A stretch of 64,000 nt of DNA from Vibrio sp. Isolate34 (GCF_022397915.1 NZ_JAKEUO010000006.1:128192-192191), one strand, 5' to 3'; positions 1-8,391 are shown, counted from the first letter of the stretch. The notes: a model not told the origin generated them from the letters alone. Program-made: numbers and translations.

Positions 1-80
1 GTTGAGCTAGCCAACGCAAGCTGAGCATATGCAACAAGGCTAACCAACGACTTCACTTTAAGCATACTCTCTCATGTACC
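1..80. other. Window edge, possible ends of genes lying to the left
   Basis: Two readings are possible. On the plus strand, frame 1 reads VELANAS and stops at 22-24, followed by a hairpin with a T tract at 82-106, which would suit the end of an upstream plus-strand gene. On the minus strand an ATG at 65 opens a frame running off the left edge (MLKVKSLVSLVAYAQLALAS), which resembles an export signal peptide, but its ribosome binding site is poor. The hairpin orientation favours the plus-strand reading. Neither can be settled from the bases shown. Confidence 0.3.
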
Positions 81-81
81 T

Positions 82-106
82 GTGCCTCTTAACTTGAGGC
101 ACTTTT
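82..106 (+). terminator. Rho-independent terminator
   Basis: A perfect 7-bp stem, GTGCCTC (82-88) with GAGGCAC (96-102), has a 7-nt loop and is followed by TTTT. It would end a plus-strand gene lying left of the window and isolate it from the promoter at 208-236. Confidence 0.55.
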
Positions 107-204
107 AACATCGGTGGCCACTCTTTCAAAAATCATCATTCTAAATTTCCCTTCCCCTTAAAATGCAGCTCTCAACATTAAATTAGCAAACCCTAATAAA
201 TTAA

Positions 205-236
205 CATTAGACAATGCTAATGCTGGCTATTATAGT
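205..236 (+). promoter_or_regulatory. Promoter with overlapping inverted repeat, upstream of the CoA-disulfide reductase gene
   Basis: TAGACA (208-213) and TATAGT (231-236) are separated by 17 bp and form a good sigma-70-type promoter. An inverted repeat, CATTAG-N6-CTAATG (205-222), covers the -35 element, where a repressor would block RNA polymerase. Genes of this class are often controlled by sulfide- or persulfide-sensing ArsR-family repressors such as BigR/YgaV. Assigning such a repressor here is inference, because no regulator gene sits alongside. Confidence 0.45.
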
Positions 237-357
237 ATCTAGGAATTTCGAAAACACTTAACCGTCGACGATTGGCAGTACTTGAACTGAATGAAGATAT
301 AGGCTCTATGCTCGGCGATTGGTAAAGTTAAACTTAGAGACAAGAATAGGTATACGA

Positions 358-2061
358 ATGACTAAAATTGTAATTATCGGAGGCGTAGCTGGTGGTGCAT
401 CAGCGGCTGCACGAGCTCGTCGTCTTAGCGAAGAAGCAGAGATTATTATGTTCGAGCGTGGGCCATTTGTCTCTTTTGCCAATTGCGGATTACCATATCA
501 CATCGGGGGTGATATTCAGGACCGAAGTCAACTGCTCCTACAAACTCCCGAGAGCTTCTTAGCCCGATTTAACGTTGATGTTCGTGTTATGAATGAAGTC
601 GTATCCATTGACCGACACAGCAAACAGGTTACGGTTAAGAATCTACTGGATGGTAGCGAGTATATACAAAGCTACGACTTCCTGTTACTCAGTCCTGGAG
701 CTGGTCCTGTGGTTCCTCCAATCTCTGGTATTGATAACCCGCTGACCCACTCGCTGCGTAACATTCCTGATATGGATCGTATCCTTCAAACCATCCAGAT
801 GAACAAACCCGAGCACGCAACGGTTGTGGGTGGTGGTTTCATTGGCTTAGAAATGATGGAAGCCTTCCACCAGTTGGGAATCAAAACCACGCTGATTGAG
901 ATGGCGGATCAGGTGATGACACCTGTCGACCGTGAAATGGCGGGCTTTGCTCACGCTGAAATTCGCGAGAAAGGTATTGACCTTAAACTAGGCATTGCGC
1001 TCCAAGCTATCGAGTACGTGCCGAACGAGCATATAGCCAGCATCGGCTCTGGTGAAGATACCGAACACCAGCATATTGAAGGTGAACTCAACCTGACTCT
1101 CAGCAATGGTGAATCGCTAACCACTGATATCTTAATCATGGCTATTGGTGTGCGCCCAGAGACTAAGTTGGCAAAAGAAGCAGGACTTCAAATAGGTGAA
1201 CTAGGTGGTATCTACACCAATGAAATGATGCAGACCAGCGATCCTAACATCTACGCTGTGGGTGATGCGGTCGAAGAAAAAGATTTTGTCACAGGTGCAC
1301 AAACTTTGGTGCCGCTTGCAGGCCCTGCTAACCGTCAAGGTCGTATGGCTGCCGACAACATGCTCGGACGCAATGAAACCTATCAAGGTACACAAGGCAC
1401 CGCTATTTGTAAGATTTTCGACCTAGCCGTTGCTTCAACAGGGAAAAACGAAAAACAGTTGAAGCGTGAGGGCGTGGACTATGAAAAAGTCTATGTGCAT
1501 ACTGCCAGCCACGCGAGCTACTACCCAGGCGCTGAGATTGTATCGTTCAAAATGTTGTTCGATCCAAAAACAGGCAAAATCTTTGGTGCGCAAGCAGTGG
1601 GCAAAGATGGTGTCGATAAACGAATTGATGTGATGGCGGTTGCCCAGCGAGCAGGTATGACGGTCGAGCAGCTTCAACACTTAGAGCTCACTTACGCTCC
1701 GCCATATGGCAGTGCAAAAGATGTGATCAACCAAGCTGCATTTGTGGCGAACAACATCATTAAGGGCGACGCCACTCCGATTCACTTTGATGAAATGGAC
1801 TCACTGACCGACGAGCAAGTCCTGCTAGATGTACGTAACCCTGGCGAACTCGAAAATGTTGGCTTTATCAAAGATGCGATCAACATTCCTGTTGACCAAT
1901 TACGCCACCGTATGGATGAATTGCCAAAAGACAAAGAGATCGTTATTTACTGTCAAGTCGGGTTACGCGGTAATGTTGCGTATCGTCAACTGGTGAACAA
2001 TGGCTTTAAGGCCCGCAACTTAATCGGCGGTTTTAGAACCTTCATGTACGCACAAGCTTAA
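358..2061 (+). CDS. CoA-disulfide reductase-like FAD/NAD(P)H oxidoreductase with C-terminal rhodanese domain
   Basis: This is a cytoplasmic flavoprotein of 567 residues. It has an N-terminal Rossmann FAD-binding motif (IIGGVAGGASAA, residues 6-17) and the single active-site cysteine of the CoA-disulfide reductase/NADH oxidase family (SFANCGLPY, Cys43). A second dinucleotide motif (VVGGGFIGLE) lies near residue 160, and a rhodanese domain occupies the last ~90 residues, with the persulfide loop CQVGLR (Cys532). Fusions of this type reduce CoA disulfides, CoA persulfides or polysulfides, so a role in sulfane sulfur or redox handling is likely. The ATG at 358 was chosen over the TTG at 319 because the family starts with M-x-K-I-(V/I)-I-I-G-G. 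The gene is monocistronic between a promoter and a terminator. Confidence 0.9.
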   Translation: MTKIVIIGGVAGGASAAARARRLSEEAEIIMFERGPFVSFANCGLPYHIGGDIQDRSQLLLQTPESFLARFNVDVRVMNEVVSIDRHSKQVTVKNLLDGSEYIQSYDFLLLSPGAGPVVPPISGIDNPLTHSLRNIPDMDRILQTIQMNKPEHATVVGGGFIGLEMMEAFHQLGIKTTLIEMADQVMTPVDREMAGFAHAEIREKGIDLKLGIALQAIEYVPNEHIASIGSGEDTEHQHIEGELNLTLSNGESLTTDILIMAIGVRPETKLAKEAGLQIGELGGIYTNEMMQTSDPNIYAVGDAVEEKDFVTGAQTLVPLAGPANRQGRMAADNMLGRNETYQGTQGTAICKIFDLAVASTGKNEKQLKREGVDYEKVYVHTASHASYYPGAEIVSFKMLFDPKTGKIFGAQAVGKDGVDKRIDVMAVAQRAGMTVEQLQHLELTYAPPYGSAKDVINQAAFVANNIIKGDATPIHFDEMDSLTDEQVLLDVRNPGELENVGFIKDAINIPVDQLRHRMDELPKDKEIVIYCQVGLRGNVAYRQLVNNGFKARNLIGGFRTFMYAQA

Positions 2062-2110
2062 TAACAATCGGTTATCATTTACTCGTTATTGATAGCCATT
2101 AAAGAACATT

Positions 2111-2146
2111 AGAGCTTGGTATTATTAGAGGTGCCAAGCTCTTTTG
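2111..2146. terminator. Bidirectional terminator between convergent genes
   Basis: AGAGCTTGG (2111-2119) pairs with CCAAGCTCT (2134-2142), followed by T residues. It sits between the convergent CoA-disulfide reductase gene and the Crp/Fnr-family gene, and overlaps the last codons of neither. Confidence 0.65.
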
Positions 2147-2827
2147 CTATTCGTACGAGTCAATAAAGGCTTGAAGTGCTTGCTGGTCGATAATTTCCAA
2201 CCCTTGCTGCCCTTTTTTGATGAAGCCTTTATCGAGTAAGTCTTTGACAGCTCTGCGGTATACTCTGCTCGATGTGCCGAAACGTTCAGCTTCTTGGTTC
2301 ACTTTATCGAAGCCGCCTAACACAGTATTAGTTTGGCTTTGCACCAACAAATCATAGGCGATATTGTAGGTAATCGAGTGTAAAAGGCGATTGGTGTAAA
2401 TGCCCATCGAGTCTTGGTAATCTTCGGCCAGTGCTGAGGCGAAAAAGAACATCATCTCCGGACTTTCATGTAGCGCTTCTGATAGTTTCTGGATACAAAT
2501 AACATCGACCTGCATATGTTCATCTGCCACTACATTCCATTGGCAAGGCGTTTGAGTGAAGAACTCCATCTCGCCAAAGATATGATAGTCGCAATTCACC
2601 TCCCCCAGTTGAAAGCGTCGCCCGTTAGCCGCAGAGATACTCATAGAGACTTTTCCAACAGGTACAACATAGAGATGCTGAAGCTGTTCACCTTGGCGCA
2701 AGATTTCATCATTCTTATTAAAATAGCGCGAGCTAACTTGGTGTTGGTAGATGAGAGCTTTAAATTCTGAGCTTTTCTGTTCTAGGTAATTTTTAAAACG
2801 TCCGCTTGAGTATGGTGCGATCTTCAT
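2147..2827 (-). CDS. Crp/Fnr-family transcriptional regulator, YeiL-like
   Basis: The product has 226 residues. The N-terminal part is a cyclic-nucleotide-binding-like beta-roll (FNKNDEILRQGEQLQHLYVV, then ANGRRFQLG and FGEMEFF, residues ~36-110). A long dimerisation helix follows, then a C-terminal winged helix (EAERFGTSSRVYRRAVKDLL, residues ~180-200). The ANGR...IFGEMEF pattern resembles E. coli YeiL, a Crp-family protein encoded beside nucleoside genes. I see no N-terminal cysteine cluster of the FNR type. The gene lies downstream of the pnuC-phosphorylase pair on the same strand but beyond a terminator, so it probably has its own promoter in 2828-2900. Control of the nucleoside genes is inferred from position and from the palindrome at 4490-4509. 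Confidence 0.75.
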   Translation of the reverse strand: MKIAPYSSGRFKNYLEQKSSEFKALIYQHQVSSRYFNKNDEILRQGEQLQHLYVVPVGKVSMSISAANGRRFQLGEVNCDYHIFGEMEFFTQTPCQWNVVADEHMQVDVICIQKLSEALHESPEMMFFFASALAEDYQDSMGIYTNRLLHSITYNIAYDLLVQSQTNTVLGGFDKVNQEAERFGTSSRVYRRAVKDLLDKGFIKKGQQGLEIIDQQALQAFIDSYE

Positions 2828-2903
2828 ACTGACTGTCTCTCATTGCATGAACTGCTGTTGATGTTATTAGCGATTGTAGCGGCTTAAACCAAAGGAGAGA
2901 ACA

Positions 2904-2934
2904 ATAAAAAAAGCGACGGTCACCCATCGCTTTT
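2904..2934 (-). terminator. Rho-independent terminator of the pnuC-phosphorylase operon
   Basis: Read on the minus strand, a 10-bp stem AAAGCGATGG/CCGTCGCTTT (one G.T pair, 4-nt loop) is followed by a run of seven T. It ends the operon immediately after the nucleoside phosphorylase and separates it from the downstream regulator gene. Confidence 0.8.
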
Positions 2935-2955
2935 ATCGTCCGTTTGTTCAGGCTT

Positions 2956-3684
2956 TTACTGAGCGAACAACGCTTCCAACGCCGCTAATGATGCAAGTCG
3001 TTCACCTTCCATCATCACTTTTGCTTCATCGACATACTGCCCAACACCGTCTTTTACATCTTGTTCGTACAAGACAACATTGTTCAAGATAGAAGCGACG
3101 TTAACCCCTCTCAAGCGCCCAACAGTAAACAGTGCCGATGTTTCCATGTCCGCGCCTAAAATACCTTTGCCGTTCCAGTACTGACAAATCGCCTGTTCGT
3201 CATCCGTATAAAAGCTGTCGTGTGAGCGCACAGCTCCTAAATAATAAGGAGTTGATTGCTGCTGCAAGAACCTATCTAACTCTTTAAGCAGAGTAAAACT
3301 CGCATAAGCCGGATACGACGGTTTAACGTAAGCTGCAGAGCCACCCTCATCGCGCACCGCACCTTCTGCGACAATCAATTCACCAAGTCCTATGTGAGAT
3401 TGCATCGCACCCGCAGAGCCGACTCGGACGATATGGGTTACACCACAAAACTTAAGCTCTTCGACTGCAATAATCATCGAAGGTGCACCAATGCCCGTGC
3501 TGCAAACCGATATCGCTTTACCTTGATAGGTACCCGTGAAAATTCGATATTCACGGTTTTCAGAGACCAGTTCAGCATGTTCAAGCAAGTTAGCGATGCG
3601 ATTCGCTCTATCTGGCTCACCACAAACAACGACCAACGGAGCAATTTGCGTTTCATCAACGCCAATATGAGGTTGCTTTGCCAT
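2956..3684 (-). CDS. Nucleoside phosphorylase, uridine phosphorylase family
   Basis: The product has 242 residues and belongs to the PNP/UDP phosphorylase superfamily (trimeric/hexameric NP-I class). It shows the phosphate-binding glycine and arginine (GEPDRANRIA near residue 22), the STGIGAPS segment, the RVGSAGAMQ strand and the ribose-binding glutamate in ADMETSALF. These match the layout of uridine phosphorylase (STGIGGPS, RIGTTGAIQ), so phosphorolysis of a nucleoside to base plus ribose-1-phosphate is expected. The base preference cannot be read from sequence. The start is an ATG after AGGAG. It follows pnuC by 8 bp, so the two are co-transcribed. This suggests uptake then cleavage of the same nucleoside, possibly nicotinamide riboside or a pyrimidine nucleoside. 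Confidence 0.85.
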   Translation of the reverse strand: MAKQPHIGVDETQIAPLVVVCGEPDRANRIANLLEHAELVSENREYRIFTGTYQGKAISVCSTGIGAPSMIIAVEELKFCGVTHIVRVGSAGAMQSHIGLGELIVAEGAVRDEGGSAAYVKPSYPAYASFTLLKELDRFLQQQSTPYYLGAVRSHDSFYTDDEQAICQYWNGKGILGADMETSALFTVGRLRGVNVASILNNVVLYEQDVKDGVGQYVDEAKVMMEGERLASLAALEALFAQ

Positions 3685-3692
3685 CTTAACTC

Positions 3693-4427
3693 CTAAGAAG
3701 CCGTAGCTTGAGTCAATGATTTATCACTGTTGCGTTTAGCTGTGCGAGCCCACTCACGAGTACCGTTCGCCGCAATAAACATCAAAATAGCGTATTGAAC
3801 AGACATGGCGTAAACGCCCTGCGTCGCATAAATACCAACACTGATAATATTAATCACAATCCAAAGTATCCAGTTTTCTACATACTTACGCGTCATAAGA
3901 ACTTGAGCAACAATAGATAGAATGGTCATGGTCGCATCCCAGAATGGGAACGCATCCGGTTCAAGCACTGGCTCCGCTAAATCCGCACCAAATAGGTTCA
4001 GGCTATCAACCGCGATGTGTGCTAGCGCAAAGAAGAATGGGTCGATATACATAGTTAACAAAGCAATCGAAATCGCACACGCTGCAGCCGTTGCTACGAG
4101 CTTATTTTGGCTCAACCAACGAACTTCTAGTGTTTCACCTTGCTCATTCGGTCGTGTCCATGCGTACCAGCCGTAAATGTTAGCGCAGAAGAAAAAGAGT
4201 TGAAGAAGTAACAGTCCGTATAACTGAATTTGGAAAAAGATAACCGCAAATAAGGTGACATTCAGTAATCCGAACAGATAGTTAATGGTTTTCTCTTGGC
4301 TCGCAAACCAAATGCAAAGCAGGCCAAACACAGTGCCGAATGCTTCGATCCAGCTCATTGCATAGCCATCCCCTATTGGGATATTGACTAGAGTATTGTT
4401 GATATCAAGTAGGGCGAATAGATCCAT
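3693..4427 (-). CDS. pnuC: PnuC-family nucleoside transporter
   Basis: The product has 244 residues and about seven hydrophobic segments. It carries the PnuC signature: an early segment with W-I-E-A-F-G, the NIYGWYAW stretch near residue 85, and a WxxW motif (WILW, in ENWILWIVIN) that in PnuC structures lines the substrate pocket. PnuC proteins are facilitators for nicotinamide riboside, trapped inside by phosphorylation. Relatives PnuN and PnuT carry deoxynucleosides and thiamin. Pairing with a nucleoside phosphorylase rather than a kinase leaves the true substrate open. It is the first gene of the two-gene operon. The start has AAGGA 8-9 bp upstream. Confidence 0.85.
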   Translation of the reverse strand: MDLFALLDINNTLVNIPIGDGYAMSWIEAFGTVFGLLCIWFASQEKTINYLFGLLNVTLFAVIFFQIQLYGLLLLQLFFFCANIYGWYAWTRPNEQGETLEVRWLSQNKLVATAAACAISIALLTMYIDPFFFALAHIAVDSLNLFGADLAEPVLEPDAFPFWDATMTILSIVAQVLMTRKYVENWILWIVINIISVGIYATQGVYAMSVQYAILMFIAANGTREWARTAKRNSDKSLTQATAS

Positions 4428-4463
4428 AGGGATGTCCTTTATTATTTGTTTTTAGTAGCACCT

Positions 4464-4509
4464 ATCTTATTGCGCTGACAGAAACAAACAGGAGGACATT
4501 TGTCCCCCT
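4464..4509 (-). promoter_or_regulatory. Candidate activator site and promoter of the pnuC operon
   Basis: A 20-bp palindrome with 9 of 10 pairs matched (4490-4509, core GGACATTTGTCC perfect) lies upstream of pnuC. A plausible -10 element TAAGAT (minus strand, 4469-4464) places the palindrome centre near -42.5, the class II position used by Crp/Fnr activators, and the -35 box is poor. This fits activation by a Crp/Fnr-type protein such as the YeiL-like product encoded at 2147-2827. The sequence is not a CRP (TGTGA-N6-TCACA) or FNR (TTGAT-N4-ATCAA) site. Confidence 0.45.
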
Positions 4510-4704
4510 AAGATTGCATGCGATCATAAATCAGAATAATAAACAAAGAAAAACAAATCTCTCATCATCAAGATCGCTCCCTTTTAGCTGTCTATTTGCG
4601 TAGCTATTCATTTAAACGAGCATCTTCGAAAAGCAACCCTAATTACCTACTCTAAGCTTGAAGAATGTATAACCAAAACCAGCTAACCACTTGCTCAATT
4701 AAGT

Positions 4705-6255
4705 TTAAAATCGAGCCACTCCTTTTCTTAGCTCATTCAAACTAAGTACACTTTGCTCATACTGCTTTTTACTGTCTTCCATAAGGTCGTGAGAAGCTTC
4801 AGCTTTACTGTGTATGGAAAGAATATTCTGGTTAATCTCCTCTGAGACATTAACTTGCTCTTCAATAGCGACCGCGATTTGATTATTCCTATCAACCACT
4901 CCTTGAACCTTTTCACTCAATAATGTGAGGCTTTCTAGAGTCGATTGAATCGTCGTTTGAGTGCGTTTCGCTTTTTCAGTACCGTTTTGAACAGCCGTTA
5001 CTGACTGACCACTGCCTGTGCATAGCTTTTCGATAACCGCTTGAATCTCTGTTGTTGCTTCTTGTGTTTTCTGAGCAAGCACTCTTACTTCATCTGCCAC
5101 AACCGAAAACCCTCTTCCTGAATCACCAGCTCGTGCGGCTTCTATCGCAGCATTCAGTGCTAATAGGTTGGTTTGATCGGCAATCGCGTTGATCATCTCG
5201 ATGACGGAGCTTATTTGTTGTGTCTCCCTCTCCACAGATAGCGATATTGTCGATATGTTGTCTAATTCATTGGTGAGCTCAACGAAGTTCTCTTCGACTT
5301 GATTTAGCTCGTTCTGACAAGATAAAAGCTCCTGTTGAGTGCTAAAGGTAGAATCGAGAGTTCCTTGCGCATTTTGAGAAATTTCACTTGAAGCCGCCTG
5401 CATTTCGTTGATGGCGGTTGCTGCCATATCGATTTCTGTTTTTTGATTTTCAAGGTTTTCAGACACGGTTGCGTTCGATTCAGCGGTTTTATTCGCCTGC
5501 TTTAGGGTCATTTCACATGAATCACTCACCGAAATTCGAATTCTGCCTAATAACGCTTTGGCATATTGTTTCCGAACTTTCATTCCCAGAGCAATTTCGG
5601 AGATATCGTCCACCTTGCCAAAATAAATATGTTCCATTAAAGGGTTGTTGAATTCATATTTTGCTATTTTACAAATGCTCTCCAAGCGACGCGTAAGGAT
5701 ATAAATTGATATCGAACTACCAATAAAAATTAACAACAAAATTTGCGGTAAGGTTACGAATTGATTAACGTGAAGCGCATAAACGAGCCCGATTAACAAT
5801 ATTGAAATGAACGTCTGACGTTGCCAAAGTCTTGTTTTCGGTAACATGAGCTTGAATGGTGTTTTTCCTCTATTTAAAGTTCCATACGCTTTTTCTGCTC
5901 GTTCAACGTATTCTCTTTTGGGTTTAAACCGAACAGACTGGTACTCGACAATTTCGTTATCTTCTTTTAACGGAGAAGCAAAAGCATCAACCCAATAATA
6001 ACCACCACCTTTTCGTTGATTTTTCACCATACCCATCCAGTTACTTCCTGACTGAATATGGCCCCATAGGTCTTTAAATGCGGCTTTAGGCATATCACTA
6101 TGACGAACTACGTTGTGATATTCACCTACGAGCTCTCCTTCTTGATAACCTGCTACTTCATTAAAATGGGGACTTGCATACTTGATTTTACTGGAAGGGT
6201 CTGTCACTGAAATTAGATTGTACGACTCTGGGTAATCATACTCTTGCTCTGTCAT
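4705..6255 (-). CDS. PAS-domain methyl-accepting chemotaxis protein, Aer-like
   Basis: The product has 516 residues. An N-terminal PAS domain (residues ~10-120) carries the Aer-type flavin-pocket segment [17 protein letters not shown]. Two closely spaced membrane segments follow (~148-190), with no periplasmic sensing domain. A C-terminal signalling coiled coil contains the near-invariant CheA/CheW hairpin ([19 protein letters not shown], then [12 protein letters not shown]). It probably senses redox or oxygen state through FAD and directs energy taxis. The domain order matches E. coli Aer. No C-terminal CheR-docking pentapeptide is visible. It is monocistronic with an AGGGAAA ribosome site. 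The specific stimulus is inference. Confidence 0.88.
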   Translation of the reverse strand: MTEQEYDYPESYNLISVTDPSSKIKYASPHFNEVAGYQEGELVGEYHNVVRHSDMPKAAFKDLWGHIQSGSNWMGMVKNQRKGGGYYWVDAFASPLKEDNEIVEYQSVRFKPKREYVERAEKAYGTLNRGKTPFKLMLPKTRLWQRQTFISILLIGLVYALHVNQFVTLPQILLLIFIGSSISIYILTRRLESICKIAKYEFNNPLMEHIYFGKVDDISEIALGMKVRKQYAKALLGRIRISVSDSCEMTLKQANKTAESNATVSENLENQKTEIDMAATAINEMQAASSEISQNAQGTLDSTFSTQQELLSCQNELNQVEENFVELTNELDNISTISLSVERETQQISSVIEMINAIADQTNLLALNAAIEAARAGDSGRGFSVVADEVRVLAQKTQEATTEIQAVIEKLCTGSGQSVTAVQNGTEKAKRTQTTIQSTLESLTLLSEKVQGVVDRNNQIAVAIEEQVNVSEEINQNILSIHSKAEASHDLMEDSKKQYEQSVLSLNELRKGVARF

Positions 6256-6944
6256 AATATTTCCCTATTTAAACTTGATAACAATCAACTTGTTGTGTGG
6301 GTCATCCATGCCACACCGCGCTGAAAAGGAAGACACTTGATCCTTTTCTCATTCAAAAACCAACCATTAGCCATTGATTCAATTGGATTTTAATGTAAGT
6401 AAAACGAACATCAGATCTACCCAATGGTTAGATAAACAAATCCAAGAGCAAGCACAATGCACAAGTGCAGTCAATTTCATATCAACATAAAATAATACTA
6501 GCTTATGAGAAATAAAGAGGGAGAAATCAACATTAAAAGCATTAAGGCTATAGCGTATTTATCTAAGAACCCCTTTACATTCAAACTTTATAACCAAAAA
6601 CTAATACACTTATATAATTAAACCCTAATATATCGTTGAAATAAAAATATTCCTTTGTAAGCTAGCCCTCTATTCTCACATGCACTGGTCAATCACCCTT
6701 TCAGGTTCACCGAAAAAAGTTCTTCATACCTTCACAATAGTTGGTTTGTTTTTTGCTATTAATTGATGGTTTTCAAGATAGGGAAAATACAAAGCACAAT
6801 ATAGTAGATGTTCAGATTTTATTATGATTAAGTAGTATAGAAACACGTGATTTATACGAAAAAATATTCTTTCACTTTCCTTGATAATGACGGGAACCTG
6901 TTCTTTAATATGCATCTGCAACCATATTGTATTTAGGAAAGCTT
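6256..6944. other. AT-rich intergenic region
   Basis: About 690 bp lies between the chemoreceptor start and the small ORF at 6945. It is AT-rich, with only short frames. It must hold the minus-strand promoter of the chemoreceptor and the plus-strand promoter of the small gene, but I could not single out strong elements. No tRNA-like fold, long inverted repeat or IS end was seen. Confidence 0.4.
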
Positions 6945-7124
6945 ATGAATGTATTAGACAAGGATTGCTTATTACAGTTAGTCATTGATAATTTTCAAGA
7001 AGATGTCGCAAAATCCGTTGATTTCAACACGGGAGAAGTTGGTATTAAGTATACCTGCCTTGAACATAACCTTGTATTTTGCATGGCCTTATCGGTAGTC
7101 GAAAAGATATATCCGACACGGTAA
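6945..7124 (+). CDS. Small hypothetical protein, 59 residues
   Basis: The ATG at 6945 follows AGGAAAG at 6935-6941 at good spacing, which supports real translation. The product (MNVLDKDCLLQLVIDNF...) is soluble, slightly acidic, holds three cysteines (residues 8, 38 and 46) and ends KIYPTR. I recognise no family. The neighbouring sequence on both sides is AT-rich and gene-poor, so this may be an accessory or orphan gene. Confidence 0.45.
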   Translation: MNVLDKDCLLQLVIDNFQEDVAKSVDFNTGEVGIKYTCLEHNLVFCMALSVVEKIYPTR

Positions 7125-7498
7125 GATCCGAATAATCTGAGCTCGTTAAGCAATATTATCTTTGAAGTTGATAATTCTAAATGAGTTGTAAATTTCAAAG
7201 ATAATAACTTGACCAATACTCAGCGTACGGCTACGTTAGTAATAAACCAATACATTGACATAACTATTGTAGATTCCTTAACTCCTTTAATGGTCCCGTG
7301 CTCAAACTGCATCTGACAGAACAACCCTCTCCCAAAAACGAAATTTTAGCTTACTGGCTTTAGACTGATATCGCGTTGACGCTGGCGCTTGAGAAGCGCA
7401 TGCTTTTATTTCCAAGCAGAACCGCTCTTGGTCGTCTTAATAACCTAACTCGACGATAACTTGTTCTGTGTAACCCAACTCATTGAAAGGCTGGTCAC
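7125..7498. other. Intergenic region without a recognised feature
   Basis: About 370 bp lies between two small genes. I see only short frames and no convincing terminator, repeat or RNA fold. Confidence 0.4.
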
Positions 7499-7714
7499 AT
7501 GAATAAAGTTATTATGTTAGTTATGGGGCTGCTTTTTACCAGCCGATTGTTCGCCAGTATCGCCCCTCATGTTAAGCAGTTAGAGCATGACGCGCCTATC
7601 CTACTTCGCTCAGCGTTGATCGTTTTTGTTGCCGCTTATGTCGTTTGGACCGGTGTTAAACATTTCAAAAAGCGCAAAGTTTCAGCGTTGGAATCAGAGC
7701 AGACTGATAGCTAA
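7499..7714 (+). CDS. Small membrane protein, 71 residues
   Basis: The product has an N-terminal hydrophobic segment (IMLVMGLLFTSRLFAS, residues ~4-19), possibly a signal peptide ending at FAS. A second transmembrane segment follows (ALIVFVAAYVVWTGV, ~39-53), then a basic stretch (KHFKKRKV) and an acidic tail. The basic cluster after the second segment places the C-terminus in the cytoplasm. GAAAGG lies about 8 bp before the ATG. The function is unknown; no family is recognised. Confidence 0.6.
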   Translation: MNKVIMLVMGLLFTSRLFASIAPHVKQLEHDAPILLRSALIVFVAAYVVWTGVKHFKKRKVSALESEQTDS

Positions 7715-7742
7715 TACCTTACGCTTTGTGTCGCTGTCTCTG

Positions 7743-7871
7743 TTAATTATCCGCAAAATATTCGACTAAGATTTTACGCCACTTCCTAGACTCCCTAATT
7801 TGCAGCAGTGCGCGGTTTATCTCTTCTTCGTACGGGTTATTTTCCGTGATGATGAAACCGTAGTTCGACTT
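7743..7871 (-). pseudogene. Remnant of a solute-binding protein or channel-type gene (C-terminal end only)
   Basis: On the minus strand one frame reads SNYGFIITENNPYEEEINRA and continues LLQIRESRKWRKILVEYF to a stop at 7745-7743. This pattern (YGF, then N-P-x-x-E-x-I-N-x-A-L, then a basic W-x-x-I...Y-F) is typical of the extreme C-terminus of family 3 extracellular solute-binding proteins and the related ligand-gated channel modules. An in-frame TAA at 7874-7872 lies directly upstream and no start codon serves the fragment, so it cannot be a whole gene. It looks like the tail of a gene lost by deletion. Confidence 0.5.
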
Positions 7872-7905
7872 TTATAGCTGATAAAGCAACACCGCCATAC
7901 CAAGC

Positions 7906-8391
7906 TTAAGTTTGATAGTTAGAAACTGACATAAACTGGCTTTGTGCCGATGAACACAGTTTCCCATTCTGAGTAATTTTGCTCTCTAAGAAGTGAATAT
8001 TGCGTCTACTTTTGACCCATTGAGCGCGAACTTCTAACTCTTGACCAATGGCTATTGGATGATGAAAGCGAGACGTTAAACTCACCGTCATCGCATTGAT
8101 ACTGTTTCGGAACAAACAGTGCAGCATCGCGCTGTCGTGTAACGTTGTGACAATACCGCCCTGCATGATGCCATCGTAGCCCTCGACTTTATCTGTTGGT
8201 ACAATCTTGGCGAAAGCTTCATACTTAATTAAAGTTTCACACTTGGCTTTAGCTTCATATTTAGCTAGAGCTTCATTATTGGTCAAAGCTTCATGTGCGC
8301 CAACGGCTTCAAAACAAATGGGGCTGTCTGCGAAAAAACCTTGGCTGCACACTTGGCAACGGCGATGATTGTGAGGAGTGAAAACCTTCAT
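7906..8391 (-). CDS. Hotdog-fold (PaaI-type) thioesterase with a repeat insertion
   Basis: The product has 161 residues. A CxxC pair (CQVC) begins the protein. The C-terminal two thirds has the hotdog/PaaI core GYDGIMQGGIVTTLHDSAML (residues ~71-90), and the later strand-rich part includes HHPIAIGQELEV. Such proteins hydrolyse acyl-CoA thioesters. Between the CxxC region and the core, residues ~34-63 are an insertion of five hexapeptide units with consensus A-L-A-K-Y-E, encoded by 18-bp tandem repeats. The insertion probably lies on a surface loop and need not disturb the fold. The substrate is unknown. Confidence 0.75.
   Translation of the reverse strand: MKVFTPHNHRRCQVCSQGFFADSPICFEAVGAHEALTNNEALAKYEAKAKCETLIKYEAFAKIVPTDKVEGYDGIMQGGIVTTLHDSAMLHCLFRNSINAMTVSLTSRFHHPIAIGQELEVRAQWVKSRRNIHFLESKITQNGKLCSSAQSQFMSVSNYQT
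8198..8295. repeat. 18-bp tandem repeat inside the thioesterase gene
   Basis: Units start at 8216, 8234, 8252, 8270 and 8288 (partial), each beginning GCTTCAT or GTTTCAC, with a degenerate unit before at 8198. The period is exactly 18 bp, so the reading frame is preserved and the protein gains six residues per unit (ALTNNE, ALAKYE, AKAKCE, TLIKYE, AFAKIV). Confidence 0.75.

Noticed and set aside
319..357. N-terminal extension of the CoA-disulfide reductase from a TTG
   Set aside because: The family starts at the FAD motif, so the ATG at 358 gives Cys43 at the expected place.
6724..6921. Minus-strand 65-codon frame in the AT-rich gap
   Set aside because: No ribosome binding site, AT-driven composition (I, K, Y, N), and no recognisable family.
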